Assembly: GCA_937125225.1 (NCBI GenBank)
Contig: CAKZLE010000014.1
Location: 1 to 64,000, forward strand
Source of the DNA: an uncultured Spirochaetia bacterium
Lineage (GTDB): Bacteria; Spirochaetota; Spirochaetia; CAKZLE01
Direction: 5' to 3'
Length of the DNA stretch: 64,000 nucleotides
Shown piece after piece: positions 27,090-33,543 of the stretch (positions are counted from its first letter, which is position 1; every line of letters starts with the position of its first letter). The notes under the pieces are model-generated. The model did no database searches. It was given only the letters and a program-made list of their open reading frames with translations, and was not told the DNA's origin. The position numbers and the translations under genes were made by a program.

Positions 27090-27884
27090 TCACTGCAGTG
27101 CTGAGAACCAGTGCTGCATGAGTATTCCAAAGGCAACAGATACATTCAAAGAGCCTTTGGTTCCGGCAAGCGGGATTGATACACGTCCGAGTGATCTATC
27201 TGCTAAGGAAAGCATCTCCGGGCTGACACCAAGCTCTTCTGAGCCAATGATGACAGTCCCCCTTGCTGGAAATGGGAAATCTCCGATCGGAGTCCCCCCG
27301 AGTTCAAGAGCGAATATTGGGTTGGAGTTCTTTTCGGTCATTCGGCTAGGAGTTATATTCTCCCAGTCGATAGTCGAATCACAGCCTCTAGCCGTCCTTA
27401 TCGCCCTCGGGTGCTCCGGTGGTGTTGTCCCCTCTCCTATATAGATCCTATCTACACCGAAAGAATCAGCAGTACGAAACACCGATCCCACATTGAAAGG
27501 GGATCTTAGTCTGTCTAGATAGACTGAGAGGGGAAACGTCAGCCTCGATGAGGCATCTAAGGTCCCAGTCTCATCATCGAGAATATCCCAATCGGCTACC
27601 GAAGCACCTATCTCTGCCAAAAGCAGATAGTAAAGATCATCAAGTAATACGATCTGAGTTCTCTCATCAGAGGAGAGTATCCTTCCCTCAGAATTTCGAA
27701 GGGTCTCTTGAGCATCAGAACTGATAGATTGTAACAACTCAGGAAGATTGATAAGAGCCCTGACATACCCGAGATCTATCTCTTCTCCCCTCAGCAGGGA
27801 TCGACTGAACTCTTTGAACAGATAAGCGGACTTTCTGATCCTCGTCCTCTCTTTGAGCCCAGAGAGTTTCTTGATCGTGATCAC
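27090..27884 (-). CDS. TrmH/SpoU family RNA 2'-O-methyltransferase
   Basis: A 264-residue SPOUT methyltransferase. The three family motifs are present: motif 1 NVGSVFRTADSFG, motif 2 IIGSEELGVSP, and motif 3 SIPLAGTKGSLNVSVAFGI, the knotted SAM site. It methylates a ribose in tRNA or rRNA; the target cannot be told. Its N-terminal extension of about 120 residues is helical and family-specific. The start overlaps the rsmI stop by 4 nt, so two rRNA/tRNA methyltransferases are co-expressed. Confidence 0.88.
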   Translation of the reverse strand: MITIKKLSGLKERTRIRKSAYLFKEFSRSLLRGEEIDLGYVRALINLPELLQSISSDAQETLRNSEGRILSSDERTQIVLLDDLYYLLLAEIGASVADWDILDDETGTLDASSRLTFPLSVYLDRLRSPFNVGSVFRTADSFGVDRIYIGEGTTPPEHPRAIRTARGCDSTIDWENITPSRMTEKNSNPIFALELGGTPIGDFPFPARGTVIIGSEELGVSPEMLSLADRSLGRVSIPLAGTKGSLNVSVAFGILMQHWFSALQ

Positions 27885-28576
27885 TCCTCACTCCTGCGTT
27901 TCTTCTCCTGTGGAGAGACGAGGACTGCGAACTCCCCTTTGATAGAGGTTCTAGAGGAGAAATCCTCATACAATTCGGAGGTAGTTCCCTCGATATATTC
28001 CTCAAAGTTCTTGGTCATCTCACGCCCTATGAGAATGTTCCGTTCAGGAGCTAGTTCCTGCAGGGTCTGTAACACCTTAACAATCCGGAAAGGAGATTCA
28101 TAGATAACGAAGGCTTCGTTACGCTCTAGCAGTTCACTTAATCGAGTCTTCCTCTTACCACTCTTAGGGGAGAGGAACCCCTCGAATAGCACACTTTTCC
28201 CCATGAAACCCGCTACTGAGCAGATCGCCGTGAGAGCTGATACTCCAGGTATAGGTATGACAGAGAACCCTGCATCCCGAACGGCCCGTACAAGACGATT
28301 CCCTGGATCACTTACTCCCGGTGTCCCCGCATCACTGACATAGGCTACCACATTCTCCTCTTCAAGGAGTTTTATGATCCCCTGCGCTGAATTGAGCTCA
28401 TTGTGAGCGTGACAGGCGATCGTCCGTTTCTTGATCTCATACTTATTCAACAGACGGGAGGTATGTCTTGTATCTTCACAGGCTATCACATCGACTTCCC
28501 TCAGGATGTTCAATGCTCGTAAAGTAATATCTTCTAGATTTCCGATAGGGGTTGCGACCATATATAGTGTACTCAT
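27881..28576 (-). CDS. rsmI: 16S rRNA (cytidine-1402-2'-O)-methyltransferase
   Basis: A 231-residue tetrapyrrole-methylase-fold enzyme that 2'-O-methylates C1402 of 16S rRNA. MYVATPIGNLEDITLRAL-like N-terminus (here LYMVATPIGNLEDITL), CEDTRHTSRLL, YVSDAGTPGVSDPG and YESPFRI are diagnostic. There is no ribosome site; a promoter with a -10 6 nt before the ATG indicates a leaderless message. That promoter is back to back with the regulatory region of the first psp operon. Confidence 0.93.
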   Translation of the reverse strand: MSTLYMVATPIGNLEDITLRALNILREVDVIACEDTRHTSRLLNKYEIKKRTIACHAHNELNSAQGIIKLLEEENVVAYVSDAGTPGVSDPGNRLVRAVRDAGFSVIPIPGVSALTAICSVAGFMGKSVLFEGFLSPKSGKRKTRLSELLERNEAFVIYESPFRIVKVLQTLQELAPERNILIGREMTKNFEEYIEGTTSELYEDFSSRTSIKGEFAVLVSPQEKKRRSEE

Positions 28577-28582
28577 GCTGTT

Positions 28583-28611
28583 ATTCTACAAATTTGTGGA
28601 TCGCCACACAA
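28583..28611 (-). promoter_or_regulatory. Promoter for leaderless rsmI mRNA
   Basis: On the minus strand: TTGTGT (28611-28606), 17-nt spacer, TAGAAT (28588-28583), then 6 nt to the ATG at 28576. Confidence 0.5.
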
Positions 28612-28633
28612 GTAGCATTCTCTCATTATGGCA

Positions 28634-28669
28634 ATGGTATATTTTACCATTCATGGTTCTTTATACCAC
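28634..28669. promoter_or_regulatory. Two tandem palindromes, candidate PspF enhancer sites of psp operon 1
   Basis: ATGGTA-TATTT-TACCAT (28634-28650, perfect 6-bp arms) and ATGGTT-CTTTA-TACCAC (28653-28669). Their centres lie about 78 and 59 nt upstream of the GG of the sigma-54 promoter and 19 nt apart. The same architecture recurs upstream of psp operon 2, which supports a common activator, most likely the PspF encoded between them. Confidence 0.65.
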
Positions 28670-28718
28670 AATTTTGTTAAAATCCCTCTATTTCACCCCA
28701 TTTCAACCATATTTTTTT

Positions 28719-28734
28719 TGGCACGGTTTCTGCA
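28719..28734 (+). promoter_or_regulatory. Sigma-54 promoter of psp operon 1
   Basis: TGGCACGGTTTCTGCA: invariant GG (28720-28721) and GC (28732-28733) exactly 10 nt apart, matching the -24/-12 consensus TGGCACG-N4-TTGCW except for one base. The start codon of pspA lies about 35 nt beyond the expected transcription start. Confidence 0.88.
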
Positions 28735-28781
28735 ATATAGTATCCAAGAAGAAAAAATATATATCCTAATTGGAGGGAATT

Positions 28782-29444
28782 ATGAAACATATGAGAAGAT
28801 TCAAGGACATCATCAACGCCAACATCAACGCTACTCTCGATAAAGCGGAGAATCCAGACAAGATGATCAGATACATGGTTCAAGAGATGGAAGAGACTCT
28901 CGTTGAGCTTAAAGCATCCTGTGCTGCGAAGATTGCTGAGAAGACGCAGGTCGCTGGAGAGTTGAGAGAGGTCGAGTCGGTGATGAACCGATGGGTCAAT
29001 CGTGCTGAGCTTGCTGTAGAGAAAGGTAAGGACGAGTTGGCAAGAGAGGCTCTTATAGAGAAACAGAGAGCGGAAAAGAGTGCTAATGCTTTAAGAGAGC
29101 ACCTGACCAAGATCGATTCTATCATCGGCGAATGCAAGGGAAACACGCTCAAACTTGAAGAGAAGCTCCAGACTGTCAAAGACAAACAAAGAATCCTCAT
29201 TCAACGTGGGATCCATGCACAGGAGACCATCATTGCTCGAGAGAAGATCAAAGAGGCAACCGGGAATGAGGCATTTCGAAGATTCTCAGAACTTGAGAAT
29301 AGGATCGAGCAGATGGAAGCTGAGGCTGAAGTAGCCGGTTTTGGGAATGACCCTCTCAAAGAGGATGCATTCTTCAATCTAGAACATGACGAAGCGATCG
29401 AGGCAGAACTCGCAAAGATGAAGAAAAAGGCAGCTAAGAAATAA
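28782..29444 (+). CDS. pspA: Phage shock protein A family (PspA/IM30), copy 1
   Basis: A 220-residue, almost wholly coiled-coil protein with the PspA/Vipp1 N-terminal helix (MRRFKDIINANIN) and DKAENPDKMIRYMVQEMEE. PspA assembles on the inner face of the cytoplasmic membrane, stabilises it under stress, and in enterobacteria inhibits PspF. The ATG follows GGAGGG closely; a second ATG 9 nt on is also possible. Its stop overlaps the pspB start by 1 nt. About 60% similar by eye to the copy at 31150. Confidence 0.93.
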   Translation: MKHMRRFKDIINANINATLDKAENPDKMIRYMVQEMEETLVELKASCAAKIAEKTQVAGELREVESVMNRWVNRAELAVEKGKDELAREALIEKQRAEKSANALREHLTKIDSIIGECKGNTLKLEEKLQTVKDKQRILIQRGIHAQETIIAREKIKEATGNEAFRRFSELENRIEQMEAEAEVAGFGNDPLKEDAFFNLEHDEAIEAELAKMKKKAAKK

Positions 29445-29662
29445 TGTTCAGCCAAACTATCATCATTCTGTTCATTACTGTGGGATTCCCAGTCATCTGC
29501 CTGACTAAGATCATCACGATGAAGATGCAGCAGAATCATGAAAGAGCTACAAAAGGTGATTCGAAGACCTTCGAGGTAATCGACTCACTTGCCAATACCG
29601 TCAGCAGACTCCAGAAACGAATTGAGAATCTGGAGACGATTATCCAACGAAGATACGAATAA
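29444..29662 (+). CDS. pspB: PspB-like membrane protein, copy 1
   Basis: A 72-residue protein with one N-terminal membrane helix (about 4-25) and a short C-terminal amphipathic coiled coil (VSRLQKRIENLETII), the layout and end motif of PspB (E. coli has MRERIQALESIL there). PspB and PspC sense membrane stress and release PspA. Start overlaps the pspA stop by 1 nt. Identified by size, topology, end motif and position rather than strong identity. Confidence 0.78.
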   Translation: MFSQTIIILFITVGFPVICLTKIITMKMQQNHERATKGDSKTFEVIDSLANTVSRLQKRIENLETIIQRRYE

Positions 29663-29672
29663 GGAGAATACC

Positions 29673-29939
29673 ATGAGATATTCAACAAGAAGACGATTGT
29701 ACCGATCAAGAAGTGGTATCATCTGGGGTGTCTGTCAGGGACTCGCCGATTGGTTGGAAGTACCGGTAGGTGTCGTAAGGACTATCTGTATCGTGATCCT
29801 AGTCTTATCAGGGTTCTTTCCATTAGCTGCGATCTATGCTCTGGCAGCTCTACTCATCCCAGTAGAGCCAGTGGCCCAAAAAAGCTATCACTATTCATTC
29901 CATGAACATGATTGGGACCGAAAGTTCTATCATAACTAG
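29673..29939 (+). CDS. pspC: PspC domain protein, copy 1
   Basis: An 88-residue PspC-domain protein: RRLYRSRSGIIWGVCQGLADWLEVPVG, split as RRLYRSRSG and GVCQGLADWLEVPVG, is the family signature, followed by one membrane helix. AAGGAG lies 6-7 nt before the ATG. It ends HDWDRKFYHN, a motif echoed at the C-terminus of the longer copy 2 (EWDNKFHST), although the linkers differ. A run of nine C follows the stop codon. Confidence 0.9.
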   Translation: MRYSTRRRLYRSRSGIIWGVCQGLADWLEVPVGVVRTICIVILVLSGFFPLAAIYALAALLIPVEPVAQKSYHYSFHEHDWDRKFYHN

Positions 29940-29961
29940 GCCCCCCCCCTAAAAGCTATAC

Positions 29962-29990
29962 GGCAGATGTGAATACATCTGCCTCATTTT
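29962..29990. terminator. Shared terminator between psp operon 1 and pspF
   Basis: A 9-bp stem GGCAGATGT (29962-29970) / ACATCTGCC (29975-29983) with a 4-nt loop, followed by TCATTTTT on the plus strand. It ends the psp operon 1 transcript and lies against the 3' end of the convergent pspF gene. Confidence 0.8.
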
Positions 29991-30988
29991 TATCCGAGCA
30001 GGTCCTTGTACTTCCGGTAGAGCCCCCGAAACTGATCATAGGTCAGACTAAGCAGTTGTGCTGCTCGTCTCTGATTCTGACTTGCACGAAACAGAGCCTT
30101 CCTGATGAATACTATATCCAACTGCTCTTTCATACGCTGATACTCTTCAAGTTCAACCCTCGAGAAGAGGTCCCCCTGGTCATCTGATTCGGGTCGGTTA
30201 CTCTTGAAGGGATTCTTGAAGGGATCTAATACCAGCTCAGTAACTCTATCCTCCTCAGTCCTGTAGACCGCTCTCTCGATAGTGTTCTTCAACTCCCTTA
30301 TATTACCAGGCCAATGGTAGGAGAGCATCTTATCTACGATCTCGTCAGAGAAACTCGGATCTTGCTCCTTCCCGCATTCGAAGGCCATCTTAGCGGCGAA
30401 GTAACTAGCGAGAAGCAGGATATCATCACCTCTATCACGTAGTGGAGGGATGAACAGGACTTCAAACGAAAGTCGATCAAGCAGATCCTGTTTGAACTTA
30501 CCCTCCTTACAGAGAGCTGGCAGATCTGCATTAGTCGCTCCGATTATCCTGACATCGACCTCAATCGTCTTTGAGGAACCCACTCGTTCGAATGATCCAT
30601 ACTCGACGACTCTCAGAATCTTCTCCTGAACCTCTAAGGGGATCAGACCGATCTCATCTAGAAAGAGAGTCCCGGTATTGGCCTCTTCGAATCTACCCTT
30701 CCTCGTTTTGATCGCCCCAGTATAGGCACCAGCCTCATGCCCAAAGAGTTCTGTCTCAATAAGACTCTGAGGCAGGGCAGCACAATTGATCGCCACAAAG
30801 GGATTCTGCCATCTTGGTGATAGATAGTGAAGGCGGGAGGCTGCAAGTTCCTTACCGCTTCCCCTCTCTCCGATAACGAGTACGGATCTGTCTACTTTTG
30901 CAGCTAAGCTCAACTCCTGTTGGAAATTGATGAAAGCCTCTGACTCACCTAGAGGAGTCTCTCTTTTTAATTCTTCTATTCTAACCAT
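29990..30988 (-). CDS. pspF: PspF-like sigma-54-dependent activator
   Basis: A 332-residue bacterial enhancer-binding protein without a receiver domain: AAA+ domain from the start, with Walker A GERGSGKE (40-47), the sigma-54 contact loop as GAYTGA (87-92; usual GAFTGA), Walker B LFLDEI (108-113), and a C-terminal Fis-type HTH (about 300-330). This short plan is that of PspF, which drives psp transcription and is held off by PspA. It lies between two psp operons with sigma-54 promoters. One candidate operator palindrome (30987-31003) covers its own -10 region and start codon, suggesting autorepression. No clear ribosome site at normal spacing. Confidence 0.9.
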   Translation of the reverse strand: MVRIEELKRETPLGESEAFINFQQELSLAAKVDRSVLVIGERGSGKELAASRLHYLSPRWQNPFVAINCAALPQSLIETELFGHEAGAYTGAIKTRKGRFEEANTGTLFLDEIGLIPLEVQEKILRVVEYGSFERVGSSKTIEVDVRIIGATNADLPALCKEGKFKQDLLDRLSFEVLFIPPLRDRGDDILLLASYFAAKMAFECGKEQDPSFSDEIVDKMLSYHWPGNIRELKNTIERAVYRTEEDRVTELVLDPFKNPFKSNRPESDDQGDLFSRVELEEYQRMKEQLDIVFIRKALFRASQNQRRAAQLLSLTYDQFRGLYRKYKDLLG

Positions 30989-31023
30989 GGTGTATCATAC
31001 CACCTCGTGGTAGTATTTACCAT
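30987..31023. promoter_or_regulatory. Two tandem palindromes, candidate PspF enhancer sites of psp operon 2
   Basis: ATGGTG-TATCA-TACCAC (30987-31003) and GTGGTA-GTATT-TACCAT (31007-31023), centres 20 nt apart and about 89 and 69 nt upstream of the GG of the sigma-54 promoter. Same form as the pair upstream of operon 1. The first covers the start codon and -10 (ATCATA, 30994-30999 on the plus strand) of pspF. A partial third copy (GTGGTATCATAAACC) starts at 31036. Confidence 0.65.
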
Positions 31024-31082
31024 AAGAAGTAGCTTGTGGTATCATAAACCTTCATACAATGAGCTGAAACGCAACAGAGAAT

Positions 31083-31098
31083 TGGCACGATAGTTGCT
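31083..31098 (+). promoter_or_regulatory. Sigma-54 promoter of psp operon 2
   Basis: TGGCACGATAGTTGCT, with GG at 31084-31085 and GC at 31096-31097, 10 nt apart: a full match to TGGCACG-N4-TTGCW. Confidence 0.92.
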
Positions 31099-31149
31099 TT
31101 ATAACTTGCATAAGTGCAAAAAGCATACTACCCTTTCTAGGAGGAATAT

Positions 31150-31815
31150 ATGGGAGTTTTTACAAGATTCAAAGATATTATTAATGCGAACATCAACTCG
31201 ATGTTGGACAAAGCAGAGAATCCAGAGAAGATGATTCGTCTTATGATGCAGGAGATGGAAGATACTCTTATAGATTTAAAATCATCCTGTGCAGCAAAGA
31301 TGGCTGCCAAGACTAAGACTGAAAGAGAACTCAAAGAGCTCACAGCTCGAGTGAATAGATGGCAGAAACGTGCAGAATTAGCAATAAACAAGAATCGAGA
31401 CGATCTTGCAAGAGAGGCTCTCCTTGAGAAGAAACGAGCTGAAACAGATACGACAGGTCTTCAAGATGATCTCACACAATATGTTAAACTCATCGAAGAG
31501 TGTAAAGCTAACATCATAGAGCTCGAAGAGAAGTTACAGAGTGTTCGTCAAAAGCATAAGATTCTCGTACAGAGATCTCTTCATGCGCAGGACCAGAAGA
31601 AGGCTAAAGATAATATCAAGAAAGCGAACGGGGAAGATGCATACAAAAGATTCTCTGAGCTAGAAGGTAAGATCGAACGAATGGAAGCTGAGGCAGAGAT
31701 GTCAGACTTCGGTCAATCAGGATCCCTGGAAGATGAGTTCTCTCAGTTAGAGAATACTGATGATATCGAAGATGAACTCAATCAGTTAAAAAAGAAGATA
31801 ACGAAAGAAAAGTAG
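31150..31815 (+). CDS. pspA: Phage shock protein A family (PspA/IM30), copy 2
   Basis: A 221-residue PspA paralogue (MGVFTRFKDIINANIN, then DKAENPEKMIRLMMQEMED), coiled coil throughout, acting at the inner membrane face. AGGAGGAATAT precedes the ATG, a much stronger ribosome site than copy 1. It shares the first 50 residues closely with copy 1 and diverges most in the last 40. The presence of two pspA genes around one pspF suggests subfunctions, e.g. a PspF-inhibiting form and a membrane-scaffold form (inference). Confidence 0.93.
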   Translation: MGVFTRFKDIINANINSMLDKAENPEKMIRLMMQEMEDTLIDLKSSCAAKMAAKTKTERELKELTARVNRWQKRAELAINKNRDDLAREALLEKKRAETDTTGLQDDLTQYVKLIEECKANIIELEEKLQSVRQKHKILVQRSLHAQDQKKAKDNIKKANGEDAYKRFSELEGKIERMEAEAEMSDFGQSGSLEDEFSQLENTDDIEDELNQLKKKITKEK

Positions 31816-31824
31816 GTATTAGTC

Positions 31825-32049
31825 ATGAGTGAGACTCCATTAATCGTATTTATCGTCATAGGGTTACCATCCATATGCCTTACCATCATCTTTCTTACGA
31901 AGATGATCCTCAAGCAGGGGAAAGAGACTAAGAAGCAGCATTCGGATGAAGATACTGAGGTGATAGACCAGATCTATTATGGTATCAAAGACCTTCATAA
32001 GAGAGTCGATAATCTTGAGACTATCCTACATGCAAAAGATAGAGAGTAG
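31825..32049 (+). CDS. pspB: PspB-like membrane protein, copy 2
   Basis: A 74-residue protein with one N-terminal membrane helix (about 5-28) and the C-terminal coiled coil IKDLHKRVDNLETILHAKDRE, close to copy 1 and to the end motif of enterobacterial PspB. Starts 9 nt after pspA copy 2; ribosome site weak (TAGGTATT). Confidence 0.78.
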   Translation: MSETPLIVFIVIGLPSICLTIIFLTKMILKQGKETKKQHSDEDTEVIDQIYYGIKDLHKRVDNLETILHAKDRE

Positions 32050-32060
32050 AGGGAAATACT

Positions 32061-32471
32061 ATGTCATATGGTAGAAAATTATACAGATCAAGACAGGGTG
32101 AGATGCTAGGGGTCTGTCAGGGAATTGCAGATTGGAGAGATCTTCCTGTCGGACCGATCAGGCTGCTTTTCATCATCATAGCAGTATCGACTGCGATCGT
32201 ACCGGTACTTCTAGTATATATAGCAGCAGGGTTCATCCTACCGATCGAACCAACAGGTACACAAAGAAAAGAGGCTCGTGGTGGATTCTGGGGAAAACAA
32301 TCGAAAGAAGATTTCAAAGATAGTTTCAAGAAAGACAGACATCACACGGTCAATGACATCAAAGAAGAGTTCGATGACCTAAAAGAGAAGGTATCGAAGA
32401 TGGAAGCAGATGTCTTTGATAAAGAAAAGGAGTGGGACAACAAGTTCCATTCAACAGATTCAGAATCATAG
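32061..32471 (+). CDS. pspC: PspC domain protein with C-terminal coiled coil, copy 2
   Basis: A 136-residue protein: PspC signature RKLYRSRQGEMLGVCQGIADW (residues 5-25, seen as RKLYRSRQG and GVCQGIADW), one membrane helix (about 36-60), then a charged tail of about 70 residues with a heptad-like stretch (DDLKEKVSKMEADV) absent from copy 1. It ends EWDNKFHST, like the end of copy 1. GAGGG lies before the ATG. The GCAGG-GTCT-CCTGC hairpin (32481-32496) after the stop lacks a U-run and may modulate the next gene. Confidence 0.88.
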   Translation: MSYGRKLYRSRQGEMLGVCQGIADWRDLPVGPIRLLFIIIAVSTAIVPVLLVYIAAGFILPIEPTGTQRKEARGGFWGKQSKEDFKDSFKKDRHHTVNDIKEEFDDLKEKVSKMEADVFDKEKEWDNKFHSTDSES

Positions 32472-32511
32472 AATAGGGGTGCAGGGTCTCCTGCATCCTC
32501 TGAGGAACACC

Positions 32512-33441
32512 ATGAAAAAGATAGCAACCGTCCTGAGTTTGCTGATAATAATCTCCTCTGTACTCTGGGCTAACGGAGGATCGGAGATATTACCGAACCT
32601 AGGGCTAAAAAGAATAGAAGAATCAACGATCGATCGTATCAATGATGATGGAGAATTGACCCTATCTGCAATATCTGCAGATATCGAGATCTTTAGGGAC
32701 AATACCTCTGATACCGTATCAGCTATACTGACCGGACATGCGAGTTATTCCATAGAGTTGAACTCCAACGGCAGCAGATCGTCCTTGAGTATCGAGACTG
32801 ATCGACATAACAAGAAGAATGTTACCACAAAGGACCTGAAGCTGGAGATCCATCTGCCAAGAACCTATTATGGAGATATCCATGTAGAGACGATCTCAGG
32901 TTCGATCACATTCCCTGCCGGGAAACTTACCGATGTATATGCCTCGACTACTTCAGGAGAGATCTACCTCTCTGATATAGAAACAGCCAATATCACATTG
33001 CAAGCTGTCTCAGGAGATATTGAAGCGATCGATATCATCAGTGAGAGTCTTGGGATCCATACCACCTCCGGGGAGATCGATATCACAGCTAAGATCACTG
33101 ACACCCTCATTGCAGCAGCGGTATCCGGTGATATAGAGGTGAAAGGGACTGCTGAGACTTTCAATGTGTCCACGACTTCAGGTGAGATCGAACTCGACGT
33201 CCTTGAGATCCCAAAGAAGATAGATACATCCTCGATATCTGGTGAGATTGAGATCACGATACCAAAGAATCTTGGGGTGAAAGGATCTGTGAGCTCTGTG
33301 AGCGGAGACAAGAACATAAGACTCCCTCTTGCTCAGATAAGTGGTGGATCGAAGAAACTAGAATTCTCAGCTCCCGGGAATACCGTAAGCATCACAGCCT
33401 CTACGATCTCCGGTGATATAACCATCCAGGAATCCCGCTAG
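32512..33441 (+). CDS. Exported DUF4097 / toast-rack-like protein in psp operon 2
   Basis: A 309-residue protein with a signal peptide (MKKIATVLSLLIIISSVLWA, then NGGSE). The remainder is a repetitive beta structure in which T/V-SG-E/D-I recurs about every 17-24 residues (TTSGEI, VSGDIE, TTSGEID, VSGDIEV, TSGEIEL, ISGEIEI, VSGDKN, ISGDIT), the pattern of DUF4097 solenoids. Such domains accompany PspC/LiaF proteins in envelope-stress systems of other bacteria. GAGGA lies 6 nt before the ATG; the longer frame to the left has no ribosome site. Function inferred: periplasmic sensor or scaffold of the Psp response. Confidence 0.8.
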   Translation: MKKIATVLSLLIIISSVLWANGGSEILPNLGLKRIEESTIDRINDDGELTLSAISADIEIFRDNTSDTVSAILTGHASYSIELNSNGSRSSLSIETDRHNKKNVTTKDLKLEIHLPRTYYGDIHVETISGSITFPAGKLTDVYASTTSGEIYLSDIETANITLQAVSGDIEAIDIISESLGIHTTSGEIDITAKITDTLIAAAVSGDIEVKGTAETFNVSTTSGEIELDVLEIPKKIDTSSISGEIEITIPKNLGVKGSVSSVSGDKNIRLPLAQISGGSKKLEFSAPGNTVSITASTISGDITIQESR

Positions 33442-33507
33442 TCTCATAGGCGACAGAGTTAGAAACTTCCCATCTGTCGTCCTATGAACGAATCAATAAA
33501 TCATTTA

Positions 33508-33536
33508 TTGTATAAAGAATTATATCGTGATAATAT
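33508..33536 (+). promoter_or_regulatory. Promoter for leaderless aspS mRNA
   Basis: TTGTAT (33508-33513), 17-nt spacer, TAATAT (33531-33536), then 7 nt to the ATG at 33544. Supports that ATG over the in-frame ATG at 33484, which lies upstream of the promoter. Confidence 0.5.
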
Positions 33537-33543
33537 CCGCACT

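Noticed and set aside
29941-29949. Run of nine C after pspC copy 1 as a phase-variation tract
   Set aside because: It lies after the stop codon, outside any promoter spacer or reading frame, so slippage would not switch a gene.
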